DNA from: Paraburkholderia ribeironis
GTDB taxonomy: Bacteria > Pseudomonadota > Gammaproteobacteria > Burkholderiales > Burkholderiaceae
Direction of reading: 5' to 3'
Assembly: GCF_900019265.1 (NCBI RefSeq)
Contig: NZ_CYGX02000047.1
Span: 159,576-223,575, forward strand
Length of the DNA: 64,000 nt
In this document: positions 6,205-14,529 of the stretch, piece after piece
Layout: each line of letters starts with the position of its first letter
How positions within the stretch are numbered: the first letter of the stretch is position 1
The notes under the pieces: generated by a model
Databases searched by the model: none
Told to the model about the DNA's origin: nothing
What the model saw: the letters and a program-made list of their open reading frames with translations, nothing else
Position numbers and translations under genes: made by a program

Positions 6205-9201
6205 TTACTGGCAAGCCTCGCACTCTTCGAAACCCGGATCGCCCGGACGCATCATGCACACCGGACCATCCGCTTCCGGCGCTGTCTCGACTGCCACTGC
6301 AGGCGCTGCTGCAGCCGCCTGGAAGCCGCCTGAAGCCGCACCGCCGCTCGCGCCGAAGCCACCCGCCGCGCCGCCTGCAGCACCGCCCGAACCTTCGCCG
6401 CCACCCGAGCTCACCGCGTTCAGCGCGCCGTGCGCCACTGTCGATTTCTCGACGTGCGTCGCCGCCATCGTGCGCAGGTAGTAGGTCGTCTTCAGACCGC
6501 GCACCCATGCGAGCTTGTAGATCTCGTCGAGCTTCTTACCCGATGCGCCGCCCATGTAGATGTTCAGCGACTGCGCCTGATCGATCCACTTCTGACGACG
6601 CGCGGCCGCCTCGACCAGCCACACCGGATCGAGTTCGAACGCGGTGGCGTAGATCGCGCGCAGGTCGGCCGGGATACGGTCGATGCGCGAGAGCGTGCCG
6701 TCGAAGTACTTCAGGTCGGCGACCATCACTTCGTCCCACAGGCCGCGCGCCTTCAGGTCGCGCACCAGGTAGTCGTTGACCACCGTGAACTCGCCCGACA
6801 GGTTCGACTTCACATACAGGTTCTGGAACGTCGGCTCGATGCAAGCCGACACGCCGATGATGTTCGAGATGGTCGCCGTCGGTGCGATGGCGACGCAGTT
6901 CGAGTTACGCATACCGTAGGTGGCGATGCGCGAACGCAGTTCGGTCCAGTCCATCGACTCGCTCGAATCGACCTCGACATAACCGCCGCGCGCTTCGGCC
7001 AGCAGCTTCACCGAGTCTTGCGGGAGAATGCCGCGATCCCACAGCGAGCCGCGGTAGCTCGAGTAGCGGCCGCGCTCCTGCGCCAGTTCGGTCGACGCGT
7101 AGTAAGCGTAGTAGCACACGGCTTCCATCGACGTGTCGGCGAACGCGACGGCCTCCTGCGACGCGTACGGCGTGCGCAGCAGATGCAGGCAGTCCTGGAA
7201 GCCCATGATGCCGAGGCCGACCGGACGGTGCTTCAGGTTCGAGTTACGGGCCTTGGCGACCGCGTAGTAGTTGATGTCGATCACGTTGTCGAGCATGCGC
7301 ATCGCCACGCTGACGGTGCGCTTGAGCTTGTCGTGGTCGAGCACCAGCGTGCCGTCCGCCTGTTCCTTCAGGTGCGCGACGAGGTTCACCGAGCCCAGGT
7401 TGCAGACGGCGATTTCGGCGTCGCTGGTGTTCAGCGTGATTTCCGTGCACAGGTTCGACGAGTGGACGACACCGACGTGCTGTTGCGGCGAGCGCACATT
7501 GCACGGATCCTTGAACGTGATCCACGGGTGGCCGGTTTCGAACAGCATGCCCAGCATCTTGCGCCACAGTTGGGCCGCCGGAATTCTCTTGAATAGCTTG
7601 AGCTCGCCGCGCGCAACCTTGTCTTCGTAAGCCGTGTAAGCCGCTTCGAACTCGGCGCCGAACTTGTCGTGCAGGTCCGGGCAGGTGGACGGCGAGAACA
7701 GCGTCCAGTCGCCGCCTTCCATCACCCGCTTCATGAACAGGTCGGGAATCCAGTTCGCCGTGTTCATGTCGTGCGTGCGACGACGGTCGTCGCCGGTGTT
7801 CTTGCGCAGCTCGAGGAATTCCTCGATGTCCAGGTGCCACGTTTCCAGGTACGCGCACACCGCGCCCTTGCGTTTGCCGCCCTGGTTCACGGCGACTGCC
7901 GTGTCGTTGACGACCTTCAGGAACGGCACGACGCCTTGCGACTTGCCGTTGGTACCCTTGATGTGCGAGCCGAGCGCGCGCACACGCGTCCAGTCGTTGC
8001 CCAGGCCGCCGGCGAACTTCGACAGCAGGGCGTTTTCCTTCAGCGCTTCGTAGATGCCGTCGAGGTCGTCGTCGACCGTGGTCAGATAGCACGACGACAG
8101 TTGCGAGCGGCGGGTGCCCGAGTTGAACAACGTCGGCGTGGACGACATGAAGTCGAAGCTCGACAGCACGTTGTAAAACTCGATTGCGCGCGCTTCACGA
8201 TCGATCTCGTTCAACGCCAGGCCCATTGCAACACGCATAAAGAATGCCTGCGGCATTTCGATACGCACGTTGTCGTGATGCAGGAAGTAGCGGTCGTACA
8301 GCGTTTGCAGACCGAGGTAGCCGAATTGCAAATCGCGGTTGCTGTCGAGCGCGGCGCCCAGACGCTTCAGGTCGAACTGCAGCAGCTTGTCGTCGAGCAG
8401 CTCGGCTTGCACGCCGCGCTTGATGAACTGCGGGAAGTACTCGGCATAGCGCTCGCCCATTTCGGCTTGCGTGACTTCTTCTTCGAGGATCTCGCGGCGG
8501 ATTGTGTGCAGCAGGATGCGCGAGGTGACCTGGCTGTACGCCGGGTCCTTTTCGATCATCGTGCGCGCAGCGAGGATCGCCGAGTCGTAGACCTGGCTCA
8601 TCGGCACGCCGTCGTACAGGTTCTTCACCGTTTCCGCGACGATCGGCTCGGCGCTCACGGCGTCGCCCAGGTTCGCGCACGCGGATTCGATGATGCCGCG
8701 CAGTGCAGCCAGATCGAGCGGACGGGTGACGCCGTTGTCGGTGACGTTCAGACCCGGCGTGCTGGCTGCTGCCTGTTCATCATGGCCGCGCGCCTGCGTG
8801 CGCTTCTCGCGATACAGCACGTACGCACGCGCGACGTTGTGTTCGCCGCCGCGCATCAGCGCGAGTTCGACCTGATCCTGGATGTCTTCGATATGGAACG
8901 TGCCGCCGTTCGGACGGCTGCGCAACAGTGCGCGCACCACGTTCTGCGTAAGTTGCTCGACCAGTTCGCGCACACGCGCCGACGCCGCGCCTTGACCACC
9001 GTTGACGGCCAGAAATGCCTTCGTCACGGCGATGGCGATTTTCGACGGTTCAAACGACACCACGCTGCCATTGCGACGGATCACCTTGTAGTCGGCGTAA
9101 GTGGTTTGCGACGCGAGCGACTGTGCGCCCTCTGTCTGGCCGAAGGCCTGGCCAGTCGGTGAGCCCTCATACCGGGTCGTCACGTTGTCGGTGGTTTGCA
9201 T
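6205..9201 (-). CDS. nrdA: Ribonucleotide reductase class Ia, alpha subunit NrdA
   Basis: A 998-aa catalytic subunit that reduces ribonucleoside diphosphates. An ATP-cone regulatory domain lies near the N-terminus (about residues 25-120). Catalytic motifs are all visible: the SSC cysteine (E. coli C225), NLCTEI (N437/C439/E441 equivalents), AVCNLGSVNL (C462) and the TYY radical-transfer tyrosines. The C-terminus ends in a CEAC redox pair after an unusual Gly/Ala-rich linker of about 40 residues. The ATG at 9201 is 8 bases from GGAG; an in-frame TTG at 9207 is too close. A promoter overlapped by likely NrdR boxes lies about 380 bases upstream. Confidence 0.97.
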   Translation of the reverse strand: MQTTDNVTTRYEGSPTGQAFGQTEGAQSLASQTTYADYKVIRRNGSVVSFEPSKIAIAVTKAFLAVNGGQGAASARVRELVEQLTQNVVRALLRSRPNGGTFHIEDIQDQVELALMRGGEHNVARAYVLYREKRTQARGHDEQAAASTPGLNVTDNGVTRPLDLAALRGIIESACANLGDAVSAEPIVAETVKNLYDGVPMSQVYDSAILAARTMIEKDPAYSQVTSRILLHTIRREILEEEVTQAEMGERYAEYFPQFIKRGVQAELLDDKLLQFDLKRLGAALDSNRDLQFGYLGLQTLYDRYFLHHDNVRIEMPQAFFMRVAMGLALNEIDREARAIEFYNVLSSFDFMSSTPTLFNSGTRRSQLSSCYLTTVDDDLDGIYEALKENALLSKFAGGLGNDWTRVRALGSHIKGTNGKSQGVVPFLKVVNDTAVAVNQGGKRKGAVCAYLETWHLDIEEFLELRKNTGDDRRRTHDMNTANWIPDLFMKRVMEGGDWTLFSPSTCPDLHDKFGAEFEAAYTAYEDKVARGELKLFKRIPAAQLWRKMLGMLFETGHPWITFKDPCNVRSPQQHVGVVHSSNLCTEITLNTSDAEIAVCNLGSVNLVAHLKEQADGTLVLDHDKLKRTVSVAMRMLDNVIDINYYAVAKARNSNLKHRPVGLGIMGFQDCLHLLRTPYASQEAVAFADTSMEAVCYYAYYASTELAQERGRYSSYRGSLWDRGILPQDSVKLLAEARGGYVEVDSSESMDWTELRSRIATYGMRNSNCVAIAPTATISNIIGVSACIEPTFQNLYVKSNLSGEFTVVNDYLVRDLKARGLWDEVMVADLKYFDGTLSRIDRIPADLRAIYATAFELDPVWLVEAAARRQKWIDQAQSLNIYMGGASGKKLDEIYKLAWVRGLKTTYYLRTMAATHVEKSTVAHGALNAVSSGGGEGSGGAAGGAAGGFGASGGAASGGFQAAAAAPAVAVETAPEADGPVCMMRPGDPGFEECEACQ

Positions 9202-9549
9202 GTGCAAAGCTCCTGGTCTTGGAAATGTTGCGGCGAGTACCGCGGATTAAAACGAACGCTGCGCCGTCGCGTGCGCGAGCGATGGGGTGCGGGAAAAGGA
9301 CCGGCTGAGCCGGTTGGCGGGATGCGACTGCGATGAAGCCTGGTTCGAATTGATGACGGTCTTCTTCTTGTGTGTCGCGATCACTTGCTATGCCCTTTTC
9401 CCGAATGCTGCTGGATGCTGCCGGAGGTCTCTACCGGCCGCGCCGCAGGAATATTTTTCGCTGCCTGGAATGCTTGCGGCGCCATGCTCGAAGAGCGGGG
9501 CGCCGCTTGACAACACACCTGGTAATGCACCTAGTAATGCACATCAGTA

Positions 9550-9614
9550 ACACAAGATGTAGTGCGGAACTGAATTTCAGGCACCAAGTATAGTGGAGAT
9601 TCGAGGCAGGTCAA
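9550..9614 (-). promoter_or_regulatory. nrdA sigma70 promoter with tandem NrdR-type boxes
   Basis: On the minus strand TTGACC (9614-9609), a 16-base spacer and TATACT (9592-9587) form a good sigma70 promoter. Two 16-bp sites resemble the NrdR box (ACAC-W-ATATAT-W-GTGT). Box 1 (9550-9565) matches 13 of 16 positions and box 2 (9581-9596) matches 11 of 16. Their starts are 31 bp apart, the three-helical-turn spacing known for NrdR box pairs. Box 2 covers the -10 element, as expected for a repressor. That NrdR binds here is an inference. Confidence 0.75.
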
Positions 9615-9675
9615 ATCGATTTATTTGCCGTCTCGGGGTTGACTTTTCACATCGCGCGCTGCGAAGCGATCTCCC

Positions 9676-9702
9676 GGAGAACGAGGCTGCGCCTCGTTCT
9701 CC
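9676..9702 (-). terminator. Hairpin downstream of ampD
   Basis: 12-bp perfect arms (9676-9687 and 9691-9702) with a 3-nt loop, 31 bases after the ampD stop. No T-run follows on the minus strand, so termination efficiency is uncertain. Confidence 0.5.
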
Positions 9703-9732
9703 TCGCATCACGCGAAGTCGCGCGAAGGGTCG

Positions 9733-10329
9733 TTACGGCGTTTTGGAAAACTTGAGATAGGGGAAATACCGATCGGCGAGCGACGTGTCGTTTTGCAGAC
9801 GCTGCCATTCGAAATGAGGCCCTGGATCGGTCTTGCGGCCGGGGGCGATATCGGCATGACCGGCCAGCGCTTCGACCGGATAGCGTGCCTTCAGCGCGCT
9901 CACCAGCGCACCGAGCGTGCGGTATTGCGCCGCTTCGAAGGCAACGACGTCGCTGCCCTCCAGCTCGATGCCGATCGAAAAATCATTGCAGCGCTCGCGG
10001 CCGAAAAAATTCGACGGCCCCGCGTGCCACGCGCGCTCGTTGCACGACACAAACTGTTCGAGCGCGCCGTCGCGATGAATCACGAAGTGCGCCGATACCC
10101 GCACGCCGCGCAGGTGCGAGTCGTAGTACGGGTGAGCATCGCAGTCGAGTGTGTTCTGGAACAGTTCGGCGATCGCCGTGCCGCCGAACTGATTGGGCGG
10201 CAAGCTGATGTTATGGATCACGATCAGCGTCGGCACGGCCCCGGCGGGCCGCGCTTCAAAATTCGGCGATGGCAGCTTGCGTGCAGCGGCGACCCAACCG
10301 TCGGCATCGACGGCGAACTCGACGCTCAT
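9733..10329 (-). CDS. ampD: 1,6-anhydro-N-acetylmuramyl-L-alanine amidase AmpD
   Basis: A 198-aa cytoplasmic zinc amidase that removes the peptide from anhydro-muropeptides during peptidoglycan recycling. In many Gram-negatives this indirectly controls beta-lactamase induction. The zinc ligands H39 (VIHN), H158 (GHADI) and D168 (KTDPG) and the nearby K166 match the AmpD pattern. The start at 10329 (MSVEF) overlaps the stop of the upstream PP0621-family gene by 4 bases, so the two are translationally coupled. The open frame extends further upstream, but that extension is a shadow of the neighbour. Confidence 0.95.
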   Translation of the reverse strand: MSVEFAVDADGWVAAARKLPSPNFEARPAGAVPTLIVIHNISLPPNQFGGTAIAELFQNTLDCDAHPYYDSHLRGVRVSAHFVIHRDGALEQFVSCNERAWHAGPSNFFGRERCNDFSIGIELEGSDVVAFEAAQYRTLGALVSALKARYPVEALAGHADIAPGRKTDPGPHFEWQRLQNDTSLADRYFPYLKFSKTP

Positions 10330-10619
10330 CGAGCGTCGCGGCCCGCGGGACGCGCGCCGTGACGCTGCGCATGCGCGGCGCAGCAGAACAGTTGCCCCGC
10401 CACCACCACGGAGTCGCTCTTCGGCGCATGCACGCCGCACTCGACACAACGGATCATCGGCTCGGCGAGGTGCGGGGTGTCGGCAGGACGCGCACCGCCA
10501 CTGGTGCCATTGGCGTCCTTGCCGGTGCGTTGCGCGGTTTGCGCGTCGTGACGGCGCAGCGCCTTCACCAGCCATTGGCCGACGATGAACAACAGGATCA
10601 GCAAAAATATTTGTCGCAT
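10326..10619 (-). CDS. PP0621-family small membrane/zinc-ribbon protein
   Basis: A 97-aa protein with one N-terminal transmembrane segment (residues about 3-18), a polar linker, and a C-terminal module with two cysteine pairs (CVEC, then CC about 20 residues later) that looks like a small zinc-binding knuckle. This layout matches the uncharacterised PP0621 family, often found next to ampD. It overlaps ampD by 4 bases. The function is unknown; a link to cell-wall recycling is suggested only by position. Confidence 0.8.
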   Translation of the reverse strand: MRQIFLLILLFIVGQWLVKALRRHDAQTAQRTGKDANGTSGGARPADTPHLAEPMIRCVECGVHAPKSDSVVVAGQLFCCAAHAQRHGARPAGRDAR

Positions 10620-10629
10620 GGGGACACGC

Positions 10630-11556
10630 TCACACTACGGCACGGTGCAACAGCACCTCAAAAACGAAACGGCTGCCGACGTACGCCAGCAATAGCGCGA
10701 CGAACGACGCCAGCACCCAGCGCAAAGCCGCGCGGCCGCGCCAGCCGGACACCTTGCGCGCCGTCAGCAGCGCGCCGAACATCACCCACGAAAGAATTGC
10801 GAAGACGGTCTTGTGATCGAGCCGCAACGCGCGGTCGACCAGTTGCTCGCTGAACAGGATGCCCGACGCGAGCGTCAGCGTCAGCAGCACAAAACCCGCG
10901 CCGATCAAACGGAACAGCAGCTTCTCGAGGGTCAGCAGCGGCGGCAGCGTATCGAGCCAGCTCGACAGCCAGCCGTTGCCCGCCGCGGCCGCGTGCCGCT
11001 GCGCGAGGCCGCCGCGCATCGCGTGCAGGCGCCGCTCGACGAGCAGCATCAGAATGGCGTGCAGCGCCGCGATCGCAAAGAGACCATAGGCGATGTTGGC
11101 GATCAGGAAGTGCAGCTTGAACAGCGGCGCGGCCGAATAGGGCAGCACGCGCACGCCGCCAAACGCGAGCGGCAGCAGGCACGCGACGCACGCGAGCGGC
11201 AAGACCAGCAGGCGCAGGCCGTCGAGCGGAAAGAAAAAACTCTCGATCCAGTAGATGCCGGCGCCGAGCCAGAACATGGCCGACAGCGCGAACGCGAATC
11301 CGAACACCATCGCGTTCTGCGGGAAGATGGTGGTATGCAGTAACACGCCGTGCGCGAGCAGCGCGACGAACAGCAACGCGCGACCCGAGGCGCTCATCCC
11401 CGAAGCGGCCGAAGCGCCCGACATGCCCGCTGCGGCGGGCACCGGCGGCACACTCTCGAGCATGGGGTGCAGCGCGGCGTGCCGGTGCGAACGCCAGCCG
11501 GCCACGGCGAGACCGCCGTAGAGGAGCGCAGTGAGGGCATACAGTACAATATCCAT
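10630..11556 (-). CDS. CcsA/YpjD-like cytochrome c assembly family protein
   Basis: A 308-aa polytopic inner-membrane protein with about eight hydrophobic segments. Histidines in membrane-edge positions (AHGV, HFLIANIAYG, LDHKT) are those expected of the CcsA/HemX cytochrome-c assembly family. Members next to ffh are usually called YpjD-type and their exact role in haem handling is unproven. It is divergent from ffh, and the 80-base gap should hold both promoters. It ends 11 bases before the PP0621-family gene, so the three minus-strand genes may form one operon. Confidence 0.85.
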   Translation of the reverse strand: MDIVLYALTALLYGGLAVAGWRSHRHAALHPMLESVPPVPAAAGMSGASAASGMSASGRALLFVALLAHGVLLHTTIFPQNAMVFGFAFALSAMFWLGAGIYWIESFFFPLDGLRLLVLPLACVACLLPLAFGGVRVLPYSAAPLFKLHFLIANIAYGLFAIAALHAILMLLVERRLHAMRGGLAQRHAAAAGNGWLSSWLDTLPPLLTLEKLLFRLIGAGFVLLTLTLASGILFSEQLVDRALRLDHKTVFAILSWVMFGALLTARKVSGWRGRAALRWVLASFVALLLAYVGSRFVFEVLLHRAVV

Positions 11557-11636
11557 GTTCGAAGTTTACACTAGGCCCCTGCTCCGCGACGTCCCCACTT
11601 CGCGCGCCGCCCGGGCCGCACTGTTCATCGCTCCCC

Positions 11637-13004
11637 ATGCTCGACAATCTGACTCAACGGATGGCGCGCGTCGTCAAGACGCTGCGCGGCGAAGCCCGGC
11701 TCACCGAGGCGAACACCCAGGAAATGCTGCGCGAGGTGCGCCTCGCGCTGCTCGAGGCCGACGTGGCGCTGCCCGTCGTGCGCGAGTTCGTCGCCAAGGT
11801 GAAAGAAAAGGCGCTCGGCGAGGAAGTCCTCAGCAGCCTGTCGCCGGGTCAGGCGCTGGTCGGCGTGGTGCAGCGCGAGCTGACCGCGGTGATCGGCGGC
11901 GACTACGAAGGCAAGGCCTCCGAGCTGAATCTCGCCGTCACGCCGCCGGCCGTCGTCCTGATGGCGGGTCTGCAAGGCGCGGGCAAGACCACCACGGTCG
12001 GCAAGCTCGCCAAGCTGCTGCGCGAGAAATACAGGAAGAAGGTCCTGACCGTTTCGTGCGACGTCTACCGCCCCGCTGCGATCGCGCAATTGAAGACGGT
12101 GACCGAGCAGGTCGGCGCGGACTTCTTCCCGTCGGAACCGGATCAGAAGCCGGTCGACATCGCACGCGCCGCCGTCGATTGGGCCAAGCGCCACTACCAT
12201 GACGTGCTGCTCGTCGACACGGCCGGCCGCCTCGGTATCGACGAAGCGATGATGCAGGAAATCACCGCGCTGCATAGCACGCTGAAACCGGCGGAAACGC
12301 TGTTCGTCGTCGACGCGATGCTCGGCCAGGACGCGGTGAACACCGCCAAGGCCTTCAGCGACGCACTGCCACTCACCGGTGTGGTCCTCACCAAGCTCGA
12401 CGGTGACTCGCGCGGTGGCGCGGCGTTGTCCGTGCGTCACGTGACGGGCAAACCGATCAAGTTCGTCGGCGTCGCGGAAAAACTCGACGGCCTCGAAGTG
12501 TTCTACCCGGATCGCATGGCGAACCGGATTCTCGGCATGGGCGACATTCTCGCGCTCGTCGAAGAAGCGCAGCGCGGCGTCGACGTGCAAGCCGCGCAGA
12601 AGCTCGCCGACAAGGTCAAGAAAGGCGGCGACTTCGACCTCAACGATTTCCGCGCGCAGCTCACGCAAATGAAGGGCATGGGCGGGCTGTCGTCGCTGAT
12701 GGACAAGCTGCCCGCGCAGTTCCAGCAGGCCGCCGCCGGCGCCGACATGGGCCAGGCCGAAAAACAGATGCGCCGCATGGAAGGCATTATCAATTCGATG
12801 ACGCCGCAGGAGCGCGCCAAGCCGGAGCTGATCAAGGCGACCCGCAAGCGCCGCATCGCTGCGGGCGCGGGCGTGCAGGTGCAGGAAGTCAACCGCATGC
12901 TGAACCAGTACGACCAGATGCGCACGATGATGAAAAAGCTCAAGGGTGGCAATCTGCAAAAGATGATGCGTGGCATGAAGGGCATGTTGCCCGGCATGCG
13001 CTAA
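11637..13004 (+). CDS. ffh: Signal recognition particle protein Ffh
   Basis: A 455-aa SRP54 GTPase that with 4.5S RNA targets nascent membrane proteins to FtsY. The N domain (about 1-95) is followed by the G domain with P-loop GLQGAGKTT (111-119) and the DVYRPAA motif, then the methionine-rich M domain (about 300-455) ending in Met/Gly/Lys-rich helices that bind signal peptide and RNA. No 4.5S RNA gene is seen in the window. Confidence 0.97.
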   Translation: MLDNLTQRMARVVKTLRGEARLTEANTQEMLREVRLALLEADVALPVVREFVAKVKEKALGEEVLSSLSPGQALVGVVQRELTAVIGGDYEGKASELNLAVTPPAVVLMAGLQGAGKTTTVGKLAKLLREKYRKKVLTVSCDVYRPAAIAQLKTVTEQVGADFFPSEPDQKPVDIARAAVDWAKRHYHDVLLVDTAGRLGIDEAMMQEITALHSTLKPAETLFVVDAMLGQDAVNTAKAFSDALPLTGVVLTKLDGDSRGGAALSVRHVTGKPIKFVGVAEKLDGLEVFYPDRMANRILGMGDILALVEEAQRGVDVQAAQKLADKVKKGGDFDLNDFRAQLTQMKGMGGLSSLMDKLPAQFQQAAAGADMGQAEKQMRRMEGIINSMTPQERAKPELIKATRKRRIAAGAGVQVQEVNRMLNQYDQMRTMMKKLKGGNLQKMMRGMKGMLPGMR

Positions 13005-13168
13005 GCTTGAACGGGATGGCGCGTGGGTTGGCGCAGGAACCGAGCAACGCGCGGCTGACATAGGGTTCGTGCGGGTTTATTCTGTACCGCGCGCCGCCGT
13101 TTCCCAAGGGGACTTCCTTCGGGACGTTCCCACCACACTATGTATACAGTTACCGCCCGTCAGACGTC

Positions 13169-13720
13169 ATGAACCGCGAAGAAGCTCTCCATATTTTTAG
13201 CCACTCCGAAGAAATCGTTTCGGCCGACGACGTCAACGCGTCGATCAGCGGCATGGCGGCTGCCATCCGCGACGAGATGAGCGAGGACTTCCCGCTTGTG
13301 CTGTCGGTGATGGGCGGCGCCGCGGTGTTCACCGGCATGCTGCTGCCACACCTCGATTTCCCGCTCGAGTTCGACTACATCCACCTGACCCGCTATCGCA
13401 ACACCACCAAGGGTGGCAACGAGATGCAATGGCGCGTGGCGCCGGCCGAGTCGGTGAAGGATCGCGTCGTGCTGGTGCTCGACGACATCCTCGACGAAGG
13501 CGAGACGATGGCCGCGATTCGCGACCGCATTCTCGCGATGGGCGCCAAACGCTTCCTGAGCGCGGTCCTGTGCGAAAAGATCATTGCGAAGGCCAAGCCG
13601 CTTCGCCCGGATTACTGCGGCTTCGAAGTACCGGACCGCTATGTGTTCGGCTGCGGGATGGATGCGCGGGGTTACTGGCGTAACCTGCCGACTATCCGCG
13701 CGCTGACCGAAGGGCCTTGA
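13169..13720 (+). CDS. Hypoxanthine-guanine phosphoribosyltransferase-type protein
   Basis: A 183-aa type I phosphoribosyltransferase. The PRPP-binding motif VLVLDDILDEGETM (residues 101-114) is clear, with the acidic pair followed by the small-residue loop. Burkholderiales usually annotate this ortholog as hypoxanthine-guanine phosphoribosyltransferase (purine salvage); the exact base cannot be proved from sequence. It ends 56 bases before a strong bidirectional terminator. Confidence 0.85.
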   Translation: MNREEALHIFSHSEEIVSADDVNASISGMAAAIRDEMSEDFPLVLSVMGGAAVFTGMLLPHLDFPLEFDYIHLTRYRNTTKGGNEMQWRVAPAESVKDRVVLVLDDILDEGETMAAIRDRILAMGAKRFLSAVLCEKIIAKAKPLRPDYCGFEVPDRYVFGCGMDARGYWRNLPTIRALTEGP

Positions 13721-13776
13721 GCCGCCTTCGAAGCGGCGGCTCTCACGGCGGCATGTGTCGGTAGGGAAATTGGTGA

Positions 13777-13808
13777 AAAAATGGCGGCCCACGTGGGCCG
13801 CCATTTTT
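13777..13808. terminator. Bidirectional terminator between hpt-like gene and marC
   Basis: A 30-bp perfect palindrome (15-bp arms, 13778-13792 and 13793-13807) with A-run and T-run flanks. It suits both converging genes. Confidence 0.9.
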
Positions 13809-13853
13809 ATTGGCTGCGTGTTGTTGCTGCGTGCTATTGGCTGCGTGTTGTTG
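13808..13853. repeat. 27-bp-period direct repeat
   Basis: A 19-bp identical segment occurs at 13808-13826 and 13835-13853, directly after the terminator. It is probably a slippage-type duplication with no evident function. Confidence 0.7.
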
Positions 13854-13917
13854 GCTGGCTGCGCTTATGAGAGGCATGGTTCGGCAGAACATCGCTCGCC
13901 GCCGCCCAGCGTCGCCA

Positions 13918-14517
13918 TCACAGATGATGCACAAAAGACCGGATACCGCCGAGCACCATCTCCACCGCGATCGCCACCATCACCAGGCCCATCAATCGCT
14001 CGAAGGCTGCCATCGTGCGTTCGCCGAGCCACGCCTGAATGCGTTCGGCCAGCATCAGCACGATCGCGCAGACGATCATCGTGACCGTCAGCGCGCCGAT
14101 CCATTCGAACGTCTTGCCTGGCGCCTGCGACGTCAGCAGCATCACCGTCGCCAGCGCCGATGGACCCGCCAGCGCCGGAATGGCGAGCGGCACGATCAGC
14201 GGCTCGCCGCCACGCGCGTCGCCGCCGAACGGACCGTCCGGGTGCGGGAATACCATTCTCAACGCGATCAGAAACAGCACGATTCCGCCGCCGATACGCA
14301 ACGACTGATCGCTCAGGCTCATCATGCGCAGAAAGCCCTGCCCCAACACCATGAACGTCAACAGGATCGCAAACGCGATCGCCACCTCGCGGAGAATGAC
14401 GATCGTGCGACGCTCGGGCGACACGTTGCGCAGGCAGCTGACGAAGATCGGAATATTGCCGAGCGGGTCGGTGATCAGAATCAGCAGGACGGTCGCGGAC
14501 AGGAAGGTGTTCTCCAC
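13918..14517 (-). CDS. MarC-family inner-membrane protein
   Basis: A 199-aa protein with about six transmembrane helices. It has the early LLILITDPLGNIP motif typical of the MarC family. MarC was once linked to multiple antibiotic resistance, but that has been withdrawn and the family function is unknown. It lies 12 bases after the proS stop and is probably co-transcribed with it. Confidence 0.9.
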   Translation of the reverse strand: MENTFLSATVLLILITDPLGNIPIFVSCLRNVSPERRTIVILREVAIAFAILLTFMVLGQGFLRMMSLSDQSLRIGGGIVLFLIALRMVFPHPDGPFGGDARGGEPLIVPLAIPALAGPSALATVMLLTSQAPGKTFEWIGALTVTMIVCAIVLMLAERIQAWLGERTMAAFERLMGLVMVAIAVEMVLGGIRSFVHHL

Positions 14518-14529
14518 CGCCCGCTCCGC

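Larger units (their letters stand above)
9202..9732. other. nrdA leader/promoter region and ampD 3' flank
   Basis: 531 bases without a gene. It contains the predicted nrdA promoter with NrdR-type boxes (9550-9614), a leader of about 380 nt before nrdA, and a 12-bp perfect hairpin (9676-9702) downstream of ampD. Small plus-strand open frames here have no supporting features. Confidence 0.6.

Noticed and set aside
7669..9162. A 497-codon plus-strand frame opposite nrdA
   Set aside because: Antisense shadow caused by high-GC codon bias; nrdA is unambiguous on the other strand.
11625..13061. A 478-codon minus-strand frame opposite ffh
   Set aside because: Antisense shadow of ffh with His/Arg/Leu-rich composition and no domain.
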